NCBI GenBank assembly: GCA_034189755.1
Contig: JAXIHJ010000091.1
Span: 1 to 7,150, forward strand
Direction of reading: 5' to 3'
Source: JAXIHJ01 sp034189755
GTDB lineage: Bacteria > Planctomycetota > Phycisphaerae > SM23-33
DNA: 7,150 nt
This document shows positions 1-6,550 of the stretch, one piece after another; the stretch's first letter is position 1, and each line of letters begins with the position of its first letter. The position numbers and the translations under genes were made by a program. Below the pieces are notes generated by a model that worked only from the letters and a program-made list of their open reading frames with translations, searched no databases and was not told where the DNA came from.

Positions 1-951
1 CACACCGGCGCGCACAAGATCAACAACACCATCGGCCAGGCGCTGCTGGCGCTGCGGATGGGCAAGCGTCGCGTCATAGCCGAGACCGGCGCCGGCCAGC
101 ACGGCGTAGCTACGGCCACCGCGGCGGCGGTGTTCGGCCTGGACTGCGACGTCTACATGGGCACCGAAGACATCCGGCGGCAGGCGCTGAACGTCTTTCG
201 CATGGAGCTGCTCGGCGCGCGCGTCATACCGGTTACGACCGGCCAGTGCACGCTGAAGGATGCCCTCAACGAAGCGATGCGCGACTGGATGGGCAGCGTC
301 GAACATACGCACTACATCATCGGATCGGTGGCCGGGCCGCACCCGTACCCGGTCATGGTCCGCGAGTTTCAGTGCTGCATCGGGCGCGAGGCGCGCCGGC
401 AGATGCTGGAGGCCGCCGGCCGCCTGCCGGACGTGATCGTCGCATGCGTCGGCGGCGGGTCGAACGCAGCGGGCATCTTCGTGCCGATGATAGACGACGA
501 CGTGAAGATGGTCGGCGTGGAGGCCGGCGGGCGAAGCCTGAACTTCGGCGACCACGCCGCCCCGCTTTGCGCCGGCTCGCCCGGCGTGCTGCACGGCGCG
601 ATGAGCTACGTGCTTCAGGACGCCGACGGCCAGACCGCGCCCGTACACAGCGTCTCGGCCGGGCTGGACTATCCCGGCGTCGGGCCGGAGCACGCCTACT
701 GGAAAGAGAGCGGCCGGGTTCGATACACCTCGTGCACCGACGAAGAAGCCCTCGACGCGACGGTCGCCCTTAGCCGGGCCGAAGGCATCATACCCGCGCT
801 GGAATCCGCGCACGCGGTAGCCGAGGCGATGAAACTCGCGCCGAAAATGGCAAAGGATAAAATAATCCTCGTCAACCTCTCAGGCCGGGGCGACAAGGAC
901 TGCAACGAGATCGCGGAGATACTCAAACGCAGAGGAACAGAGAAGCATTGA
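1..951 (+). CDS. trpB: Tryptophan synthase beta chain, 5'-truncated by window edge
   Basis: PLP enzyme (fold type II) that condenses indole with L-serine to give tryptophan, the last step of the pathway, working in the alpha2beta2 complex in the cytoplasm. The reading frame is open from base 1; 316 residues are visible and roughly the first 85 are missing. The fragment opens with HTGAHKINN, whose Lys (bases 16-18) is the Schiff-base lysine (K87 in Salmonella numbering). IAETGAGQHG carries the catalytic Glu (E109 equivalent), GGGSNAAG (about bases 451-474) is the PLP phosphate loop, GSVAGPHPYP is a family signature, and the C-terminal NLSGRGDKD holds the Ser that contacts the PLP ring nitrogen. 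All key residues are present, so the enzyme should be active. The next trp gene, trpA, normally follows within a few bases; here it is 539 bases away because a repeat-bounded cassette lies between them. The short-chain signatures fit classical TrpB rather than TrpB2. Identification is secure. Confidence 0.97.
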   Translation, partial: HTGAHKINNTIGQALLALRMGKRRVIAETGAGQHGVATATAAAVFGLDCDVYMGTEDIRRQALNVFRMELLGARVIPVTTGQCTLKDALNEAMRDWMGSVEHTHYIIGSVAGPHPYPVMVREFQCCIGREARRQMLEAAGRLPDVIVACVGGGSNAAGIFVPMIDDDVKMVGVEAGGRSLNFGDHAAPLCAGSPGVLHGAMSYVLQDADGQTAPVHSVSAGLDYPGVGPEHAYWKESGRVRYTSCTDEEALDATVALSRAEGIIPALESAHAVAEAMKLAPKMAKDKIILVNLSGRGDKDCNEIAEILKRRGTEKH

Positions 952-965
952 GGCGTTTGGTATTA

Positions 966-994
966 CGACACAGAGACGCAGAGGGACAGAGAAA
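966..994 (+). repeat. Left inverted repeat of the cassette (29 bp)
   Basis: Begins CGACACAGAGACGCAGAG and ends GACAGAGAAA. Its reverse complement occurs at 1443-1471 with 28 of 29 positions identical (the single difference is at repeat position 19, G here against A in the other arm). It starts 15 bases after the trpB stop codon. Confidence 0.9.
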
Positions 995-1015
995 ATAAAA
1001 AACGGCCGGGGCTTT

Positions 1016-1393
1016 ATGAGTAAGGGTTTTGTTGAAAGCGAATATCCTCAGCCAGAGTTGACAGACGCGATTATTGCCGCGGCGGTAGATGTGCATCGGG
1101 AATTGGGGCCTGGATTCGTTGAGAAGATTTATGAGAAGGCTTTAGTAATCGAATTGGAGCGTCGCGGCCATAATGTCGCCCGTCAGTTGAAAGTGGACGT
1201 GCAGTATCAAGGGAACCTAGTCGGCCAGCACCGGATCGATTTGCTCGTCGATGATGAGATTGTCGTCGAGTTGAAGTCGGTTGAGGCACTGGCGGCAGTG
1301 CATAAGGCGCAACTTCGGAGCACCTTGAAGGCCGCAGGAAAGCGCGTTGATTTGCTGATGAATTTCAATCAGGCACCCTCACGAGTGGGTTGA
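1016..1393 (+). CDS. GxxExxY-family protein (PD-(D/E)XK nuclease-like), C-terminus frameshifted
   Basis: A 125-residue protein of the GxxExxY family, which is related to PD-(D/E)XK nucleases; the biological role of the family is not established. The signature is at residues 33-39 (GFVEKIY, after HRELGP). The nuclease-like core is RIDLLVDDEIVVELK at 73-87, giving Asp75, Glu85 and Lys87 in the D-x9-ExK pattern. VHKAQL at 95-100 and LLMNFN near 113-118 are further family motifs. Members normally continue after NFN for about a dozen residues ending like SGLKRVIN. Here the frame instead reads NFNQAPSRVG and stops. The codons for SGLKRVIN followed by TAA are present in another frame at 1384-1410, so one base has probably been lost near 1373-1375. 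The catalytic core is upstream and intact. The Shine-Dalgarno is weak (GGGG at 1008-1011, 4 bases before ATG). It sits alone between inverted repeats inside trpBA. Confidence 0.85.
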   Translation: MSKGFVESEYPQPELTDAIIAAAVDVHRELGPGFVEKIYEKALVIELERRGHNVARQLKVDVQYQGNLVGQHRIDLLVDDEIVVELKSVEALAAVHKAQLRSTLKAAGKRVDLLMNFNQAPSRVG

Positions 1394-1410
1394 AACGGGT
1401 AATAAACTAA
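1384..1410 (+). pseudogene. Out-of-frame original C-terminus of the GxxExxY gene
   Basis: Read from 1384 this encodes SGLKRVIN and then TAA, the usual ending of GxxExxY proteins. It is in a different frame from the 1016-1393 reading frame. Restoring one base near 1373-1375 would give NFNQ-x-TLTSGLKRVIN, the expected 16-residue family ending, and a gene of 1016-1410. It may be a true mutation or a single-base assembly error. Confidence 0.7.
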
Positions 1411-1442
1411 AATGGCAGAACCGTGGAGTTGGTATGTTTTGA

Positions 1443-1471
1443 TTTCTCTGTCTCTCTGCGTCTCTGTGTCG
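1443..1471 (-). repeat. Right inverted repeat of the cassette (29 bp)
   Basis: Reverse complement of 966-994 at 28 of 29 positions. It ends 19 bases before the trpA start codon, leaving just enough room for the trpA ribosome binding site. Transcribed together with the left arm it could pair over the whole cassette, but the ~450-base loop makes that a weak structure, and there is no T-run for a terminator. Confidence 0.9.
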
Positions 1472-1490
1472 AAACAGGAAAGCTGCAAAT

Positions 1491-2309
1491 ATGACGAAAC
1501 CTGAAAATAATCGTTTGGTCCGGACGTTCGCTGAGCTTCGTGCGGCCGGCAGTAAGACACTCGTGCCGTTCATAACGGCCGGCTACCCGGACCTGCCCAC
1601 CACCGAGGCGCTGCTGGGCGAGTTCGAGGCCCGCGGCGTGCGGATCTGCGAGCTGGGCGTGCCCTTTTCCGACCCGATTGCCGACGGGCCTGTAATCCAG
1701 GCATCCTACACCGAAGCCCTGGCTGCGGGCATCGACAGCGATGGCATTTTCAAAACCGTCCGGAGCTACCGCAACGCCGGCGGCGAAATGGCGCTGGCTG
1801 CAATGGTCAGCTACAGCATCATCTACCGCCACGGCGTGGAAGATTATCTACAGTCAGCCGCCGATGCCGGCTTCGACGCCTTTATCGTGCCCGACCTGCC
1901 GCTCGACGAGGCTGCGGAGTTTGAATCGCAGGCTGCGGCGAGGGGGCTTTGCAACGTTATGCTCATAGCCCCGACCACCCCGCCGGACCGCCGGCTGGAA
2001 ATCGCCGGACACAGCCGCGGCTTTATCTACTATATCTCCGTCGCCGGCATCACCGGCGAGCGCGACGGGCTGCCGGAAGAAACGATTCGTACCGTGGCCG
2101 AGCTTCGCAAACACACCGATACGCCTGTCTGCGTCGGCTTCGGCATATCCAACGCCGAGACCGTCGCCCACGTCTGCCGTGTCGCCGACGGCGCCATTGT
2201 CGGCTCAGCCATCGTCCACCGCATCGAAGACAACAAAGACGCCCCGCGCAAGAAGCTGGCCAAACAAATCGGCGAGTTTGTGAGCGAACTGCTCGCGCCG
2301 GTGCTATAG
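1491..2309 (+). CDS. trpA: Tryptophan synthase alpha chain
   Basis: TIM-barrel subunit that cleaves indole-3-glycerol phosphate to indole and glyceraldehyde 3-phosphate and channels indole to TrpB. At 272 residues it has normal family length. LVPFITAGYPD (24-34) is the first barrel strand. CELGVPFSDPIADGP (53-67) carries the catalytic pair Glu54 and Asp65 (Salmonella E49 and D60). IVPDLPLDE (132-140) precedes the active-site loop, YYISVAGITG (180-189) includes the substrate-contacting Tyr and flexible loop 6, and VGFGIS (215-220) with VGSAIV (237-242) form the phosphate site. The start at 1491 is supported by AGGAAAG at 1476-1482, 8 bases upstream. That site lies just outside the right inverted repeat, so translation of trpA is independent of the cassette. 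The gene ends CTATAG; this hexamer is its own reverse complement and doubles as the end of a cysK remnant on the other strand. Confidence 0.98.
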   Translation: MTKPENNRLVRTFAELRAAGSKTLVPFITAGYPDLPTTEALLGEFEARGVRICELGVPFSDPIADGPVIQASYTEALAAGIDSDGIFKTVRSYRNAGGEMALAAMVSYSIIYRHGVEDYLQSAADAGFDAFIVPDLPLDEAAEFESQAAARGLCNVMLIAPTTPPDRRLEIAGHSRGFIYYISVAGITGERDGLPEETIRTVAELRKHTDTPVCVGFGISNAETVAHVCRVADGAIVGSAIVHRIEDNKDAPRKKLAKQIGEFVSELLAPVL

Positions 2310-2333
2310 CAGCGCCGTGGAAAAGTATCTCTC
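2304..2333 (-). pseudogene. Orphan 3' end of a cysK gene (last 10 codons)
   Basis: On the minus strand this reads GAG AGA TAC TTT TCC ACG and on to a TAG stop, encoding ERYFSTALL, exactly the C-terminus of the intact CysK encoded at 3205-4092. It matches 3205-3234 at 24 of 30 bases and every one of the six differences is synonymous (including TAG against TAA). Homology stops at both ends: upstream is the lipoprotein gene's stop codon 2 bases away, and the last six bases overlap the trpA stop. It is a displaced terminus of a cysK that once ended against trpA. Confidence 0.8.
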
Positions 2334-2335
2334 AG

Positions 2336-2941
2336 TCAATTATCCATAAGTTTTTGCTTCAAATAATTATCAGTAACGACTTGTAAGACCAAGTCATCCA
2401 AGGCAGCCGGGAACCCCTTAGTTACTACCTCGGAATACCAGTGACATTTCATTCCCCCTTTCCCTATGAACGTATCCTTCCATAAAATCTTGCCACTTTT
2501 AGTATTCGTCAGGCTCAGCTTTACCATTAATTCCGGTTCAACATCGGCATCCCAGAAGCCCATGATATATTCGAAATTGTATCTTAGAATTTTCCCATTA
2601 ATCACATAAACTGGATCATCTGTAACAACATTCGCCCCTGCATTCCTTAAGCCGGTGGCCAAGGCATCTTTGACGATTTCCGCTACCGGTTTTTCCGCCT
2701 GCCATCCACCGGGGCAGGTATTGCCGTTCGCATTCTTCTTATGAATCACAATATTGGGGTTTTTAACATTCCGACGATCGGCGAATTCGCCGATCGCCAA
2801 CGTCTTGTCCTTGACACATTCCCAAGTTGTTGATGGCACAGGCTTATCAAACTTGTAATTGAGCGTTACCTTATCGACTGTCCATGCGCAACCAGGCGAA
2901 CAGAAAAGAACCACCACAAAAAATACTTTCAACATTTTCAT
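2336..2941 (-). CDS. Small exported protein, probable YajG-like lipoprotein
   Basis: A 201-residue exported protein of unknown function. The start chosen at 2941 (MKMLKVFFVVV) has a good Shine-Dalgarno, AAAGGGGAG, a few bases upstream; an in-frame ATG at 2995 lacks one and would put 18 residues ahead of the signal peptide. Residues 1-18 form a signal peptide ending SPGC, a non-ideal lipobox with Cys18 as the possible lipidated residue, so a plain secreted form is possible. The mature part has TLAIGEFADRRNV (47-59), AEIVKDALATGLRNAGANVV (87-106), a YVINGKILRYNFEY strand and paired strands ending SGKILWKDTFIG. This order resembles the YajG/Lipoprotein_16 fold by eye only. Its composition is AT-rich for this window (one sampled line is 42% GC against about 70% in trpA), with a promoter of its own. 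It lies between two copies of the cysK 3' end, suggesting acquired cargo. Confidence 0.8.
   Translation of the reverse strand: MKMLKVFFVVVLFCSPGCAWTVDKVTLNYKFDKPVPSTTWECVKDKTLAIGEFADRRNVKNPNIVIHKKNANGNTCPGGWQAEKPVAEIVKDALATGLRNAGANVVTDDPVYVINGKILRYNFEYIMGFWDADVEPELMVKLSLTNTKSGKILWKDTFIGKGGMKCHWYSEVVTKGFPAALDDLVLQVVTDNYLKQKLMDN
2775..2796. repeat. Perfect 22-bp palindrome inside the lipoprotein gene
   Basis: One half-site reads CGATCGGCGAA and the second half is its exact reverse complement with no spacer, centred on GAATTC. It is in the coding part for IGEFADR. It could be a protein-binding dyad or simply coincidence constrained by the codons. Confidence 0.6.
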
Positions 2942-3031
2942 AATCGCTCTCCCCTTTGCTATGAGGTGTTGCCGGTTTCTGGCTACCAGCTTCACCCGGG
3001 TCCGTGTAGTGTTTACGCAAACAACTTTCTA

Positions 3032-3068
3032 CAGTGAAAGTATAATGTAGGCCATTTATCCATGTCAA
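3032..3068 (-). promoter_or_regulatory. Sigma70-type promoter for the lipoprotein gene
   Basis: On the minus strand a perfect -35 hexamer TTGACA (3068-3063) is followed after 18 bases by TATACT (3044-3039), 5 of 6 to the -10 consensus. The start of transcription would be near 3032, giving a leader of about 90 bases before the ATG at 2941. A small dyad, CTTTC-N6-GAAAG (3025-3040), overlaps the -10 and start point and could be an operator. This promoter lets the gene be expressed independently of cysK. Confidence 0.6.
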
Positions 3069-3204
3069 TGTCCGGGGTCTTTCAGCAAGTCGGGACGAAG
3101 GCAAGAGGAGATCAAAAAGCACCTCGACAACCCCTGTCACTGAGTTTTTGCCGGTGCGTGGTCTGTGGTATCCCACGCTTCACGTTCGGGCAATAGGATA
3201 AATT

Positions 3205-3234
3205 TTACAGTAGCGCCGTGGAGAAGTATCGTTC
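3205..3234 (-). repeat. Intact copy of the duplicated cysK 3' terminus
   Basis: The last ten codons of cysK (GAA CGA TAC TTC TCC ACG to TAA). This is the partner of 2304-2333, in the same orientation 901 bp apart. All six differences between the copies are at synonymous codon positions. The pair brackets the lipoprotein gene and its promoter like the direct repeats of an integrated element. Confidence 0.8.
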
Positions 3235-4092
3235 GGCGCGGTCGGGCAAGACGGTGGCGATGCTGCCTTTGATCTTTCCGGCCAGTTGCCTGGCCGCCCA
3301 TACGTTTGCGCCGGAGCTGATGCCCACCAGCAGCCCGGAGTCGCGCCCGAGCTGGCGCGTGGTCTCGATGGCGTCTTCGTCGGTTACCTCCAGAACGTCG
3401 TCCACTATCTTAACGTCGAGTATCTTCGGCACGAACCCGTCGCCGATGCCTTGTATCTGATGCAGGCCAGGTTCGTGGCCCAGCAGGGCTGCGACGTTCT
3501 TCGGTTCGACGGCGACAAGCCTGGTCTCCGGCGAGTGCTCCTTCAGGAACTTACCCACGCCCTGAAGTGTTCCGCCGCTGCCGACGCCCGCGACGAAGCA
3601 GGAAATCTCGCCGGACATCTGGCGCCAAAGCTCGCGGGCCGTCTCCTCGTAGTGCGCACGCGGGTTGTCGGGGTTCTCGAACTGCTGCGGCACGTAGATG
3701 TTTTTATCGGCTGCCGCCATCTCCTGCACGCGATTGACGGCGCCGGGTATGCCTTCCTCATCGGGCGTCAGGACAAGCTCGGCCCCGAGCGCGCGGATGA
3801 GCTTCTTGCGTTCTTCGCTCATGCCGGCCGGCATTACGATGATAACGCGGTAGCCCTTCAGCCTGCCCACCAGGGCTACGCCTATGCCCGTGTTCCCGCT
3901 GGTCGGTTCGACGATGACCGAGCCGCTCTTGAGCTTGCCGTCACGCTCGGCGCCCTCGATCATCGAAAGCGCCACGCGGTCTTTTATGCTGCCGCCGGGG
4001 TTGAGAAACTCCGCCTTGGCGAAAACGTTCTCGCCGGCCAGCCTAAGCAGCGGCGTGTTGCCTATCAGGTCCAGTATGTTGTCGGTTAGCAT
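3205..4092 (-). CDS. cysK: Cysteine synthase (O-acetylserine sulfhydrylase)
   Basis: PLP enzyme that exchanges the acetate of O-acetylserine for sulfide, the final step of cysteine synthesis in the cytoplasm. At 295 residues it is somewhat shorter than usual (about 305-325), mainly by a compact C-terminus. LIGNTPLLRL (9-18) is the N-terminal signature. NPGGSIKDR (31-39) carries the PLP lysine, Lys37. PTSGNTGIG (63-71) is the substrate-binding loop and GVGSGGTLQG (169-178) the phosphate-binding loop. QGIGDGFVP (214-222) is the lid region and GISSGA (257-262) has the Ser that contacts the pyridine nitrogen. The ending PDRAERYFSTALL has RA where many relatives have SG. The start at 4092 is the only in-frame option because a stop lies four codons upstream; no clear Shine-Dalgarno precedes it. 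Cystathionine beta-synthase-type activity cannot be excluded, but the length and motifs favour CysK. Its last ten codons are duplicated at 2304-2333. Confidence 0.94.
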   Translation of the reverse strand: MLTDNILDLIGNTPLLRLAGENVFAKAEFLNPGGSIKDRVALSMIEGAERDGKLKSGSVIVEPTSGNTGIGVALVGRLKGYRVIIVMPAGMSEERKKLIRALGAELVLTPDEEGIPGAVNRVQEMAAADKNIYVPQQFENPDNPRAHYEETARELWRQMSGEISCFVAGVGSGGTLQGVGKFLKEHSPETRLVAVEPKNVAALLGHEPGLHQIQGIGDGFVPKILDVKIVDDVLEVTDEDAIETTRQLGRDSGLLVGISSGANVWAARQLAGKIKGSIATVLPDRAERYFSTALL

Positions 4093-4164
4093 CCCGACAT
4101 CTTAAACCCAAAACCCGCAATGTGAAACACCCGCCTGCCTGCCGGCTCCCGTCAAAATTCAAAA

Positions 4165-4192
4165 CACTGGTCAACACTGTCAATACTGTCAA
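4165..4192 (-). repeat. Three-unit tandem repeat with TTGACA boxes, possible cysK -35 region
   Basis: On the plus strand the units are CACTGGTCAA, CACTGTCAA and TACTGTCAA. Read on the minus strand, toward cysK, they give TTGACAGTA, TTGACAGTG and TTGACCAGTG, i.e. two perfect and one near-perfect -35 hexamer at 9-base spacing. A matching -10 is poor (GAATTT is the nearest), so a promoter role is only possible. Confidence 0.5.
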
Positions 4193-4331
4193 AAACGCTT
4201 GTGGAAGCGCCTGGACGTGCACGGTTGGCAGGTTGGGGCGGGTCGGCTGCGGCGGTCTGTTGCACGTAAGTTCCTTGTCTTAAAACTTTTATCATTCCGG
4301 GCACGTTGTTTGCATCTTGGCTGAAAGAGAT

Positions 4332-4378
4332 GGCTGCGCCCATACGGCGCGAGCCTGTGTCGCCTTGCCGGTGGCACA
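4332..4378 (+). promoter_or_regulatory. Two adjacent hairpins in the groEL1 upstream region
   Basis: The first hairpin pairs GGCTGCGCC (4332-4340) with GGCGCGAGCC (4346-4355), nine pairs with one bulged G and the loop CATAC. The second begins at the very next base: TGTGTCGCC (4356-4364) pairs with GGTGGCACA (4370-4378), nine pairs of which two are G-U, with the loop TTGCC. No T-run follows, so it is not a simple terminator. If transcription starts upstream of 4332 this would be a structured leader of groEL1; if it starts near 4402 it could be a DNA-level operator. Confidence 0.4.
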
Positions 4379-4395
4379 AAGCGTAACATTATGAT
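4365..4395 (+). promoter_or_regulatory. Weak candidate promoter for groEL1
   Basis: TTGCCG (4365-4370, 4 of 6 to the -35 consensus) and TATGAT (4390-4395, 5 of 6 to the -10) are 19 bases apart, longer than ideal. Transcription would start near 4402, leaving a leader of about 45 bases. An alternative with CTTGGC at 4316 and CCCATA at 4339 faintly resembles a sigma32 site, but its spacing is too long. Confidence 0.3.
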
Positions 4396-4446
4396 TTTGC
4401 GGAGCTTACAGTCAAGCTACCCAATAATCGAAAGGAGTAACATTTT

Positions 4447-6138
<1,692 letters not shown>

Positions 6139-6141
6139 CTC

Positions 6142-6167
6142 ATTGACAATTGACAATTGACAATTGA
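6142..6167 (+). repeat. 7-bp tandem repeat between groEL1 and groES
   Basis: Three full copies of ATTGACA and a partial fourth (ATTGA), starting 4 bases after the groEL1 stop codon. The overlap of units creates CAATTG palindromes and three TTGACA hexamers. No suitable -10 lies at 16-18 bases from any of them, so I do not call a promoter. Confidence 0.85.
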
Positions 6168-6223
6168 ACGACAGAAAACAGCGACATTAGCGAACGAAAA
6201 ACAAAATGAAGGAGACGTTAAAC

Positions 6224-6514
6224 ATGGCGGTTAAACCATTGGACGACAGAGTATTGGTCAAGCAGTCCGAGGCCGAGGAGAGAACAGCCGGCGGCATCGT
6301 TCTGCCGGACACAGCCAGGGAAAAGCCACAGCGCGGCAAGGTCGTCGCCGTCGGGGCGGGCAAGCTGCTCGACAGCGGCAAGCGCGGCAAGATGAGCCTC
6401 AAGAAGGGCGACGAGGTCTTCTACGGAAAGTACTCCGGTACGGAAATCAAGATTGATCAGAAAGAGTACGTTATCCTTCGCGAATCGGACGTCCTGGCGC
6501 TAATCGAGAAATAA
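6224..6514 (+). CDS. groES: Co-chaperonin GroES
   Basis: Heptameric lid of the GroEL chamber. The protein has 96 residues, normal family length, starting MAVKPLDDRVLVKQ. An in-frame ATG six codons upstream (6206) would add MKETLN, but it overlaps the ribosome binding site GAAGGAG (6208-6214), which is spaced 9 bases from 6224; 6224 is therefore the start. Residues about 16-32 (EAEERTAGGIVLPDTAREK) form the mobile loop with the GroEL-docking IVL motif, and the rest is the usual beta-barrel ending YVILRESDVLALIEK. It lies 85 bases after groEL1 and 36 before groEL2 with no terminator in either gap, so the three are probably co-transcribed. A single GroES presumably serves both chaperonins. Confidence 0.97.
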   Translation: MAVKPLDDRVLVKQSEAEERTAGGIVLPDTAREKPQRGKVVAVGAGKLLDSGKRGKMSLKKGDEVFYGKYSGTEIKIDQKEYVILRESDVLALIEK

Positions 6515-6519
6515 TTAGA

Positions 6520-6539
6520 TTGGTTAACTGATTAACCAA
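6520..6539 (+). promoter_or_regulatory. Perfect 8-bp-stem hairpin before groEL2, touching its ribosome binding site
   Basis: TTGGTTAA (6520-6527) pairs perfectly with TTAACCAA (6532-6539) around the loop CTGA. It begins 5 bases after the groES stop codon. Its last two bases are the AA of AAGGAG (6538-6543), the groEL2 Shine-Dalgarno. No T-run follows, so termination is unlikely. It could tune groEL2 translation, mark a processing point, or act as an operator. Confidence 0.6.
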
Positions 6540-6550
6540 GGAGTTCCAAA

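Larger units (their letters stand above)
966..1471. mobile_element. Putative inverted-repeat-bounded cassette inserted between trpB and trpA
   Basis: A 506-bp segment bounded by near-perfect inverted repeats (966-994 and 1443-1471) and holding a single small gene. It separates trpB from trpA, which are usually adjacent or overlapping. The segment is less GC-rich than the trp genes. I see no transposase and no convincing target-site duplication at the edges, so if it moved it did so by an enzyme encoded elsewhere. The boundaries are those of the repeats; calling it mobile is inference from the interrupted operon and the repeats. Confidence 0.5.
4093..4446. other. Divergent intergenic region between cysK and groEL1
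   Basis: These 354 bases hold no believable gene. The region should contain the cysK promoter (leftward) and the chaperonin promoter (rightward). I see a three-unit repeat at 4165-4192, a pair of adjacent hairpins at 4332-4378, a 7-bp inverted repeat ACGTGCA/TGCACGT (4215-4221 and 4261-4267), and a -10-like TATGAT at 4390-4395. No CIRCE element (TTAGCACTC-N9-GAGTGCTAA) is recognisable. Confidence 0.7.

Noticed and set aside
2871..3176. 101-codon open frame on the minus strand upstream of and overlapping the lipoprotein start
   Set aside because: It runs through the promoter and leader of the lipoprotein gene and overlaps its signal peptide in another frame; no ribosome binding site or recognisable domain.
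3156..3178. Hairpin GCGTGG / CCACGC downstream of cysK as a terminator
   Set aside because: The stem is only 6 bp with an 11-base loop and no T-run follows on the minus strand.
3286..4089. 267-codon open frame on the plus strand
   Set aside because: It mirrors cysK codons on the opposite strand; the minus-strand protein has every CysK motif.
4165..4192. Possible CRISPR repeats
   Set aside because: The units are 9-10 bases, directly adjacent with no spacers, and there are no cas genes nearby.
4152..4389. Two overlapping minus-strand open frames upstream of groEL1
   Set aside because: Short, without ribosome binding sites or recognisable composition, and they cross the hairpin and repeat elements; treated as noncoding.
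4093..4446. CIRCE/HrcA operator or sigma32 promoter for the chaperonin genes
   Set aside because: No TTAGCACTC-type inverted repeat is present; the only CTTG...CCCAT-like pair (4316 and 4339) is spaced too widely and matches poorly.
6143..6180. Promoter for groES from the TTGACA hexamers in the heptamer repeat
   Set aside because: No TATAAT-like hexamer lies 16-18 bases downstream of any of the three.
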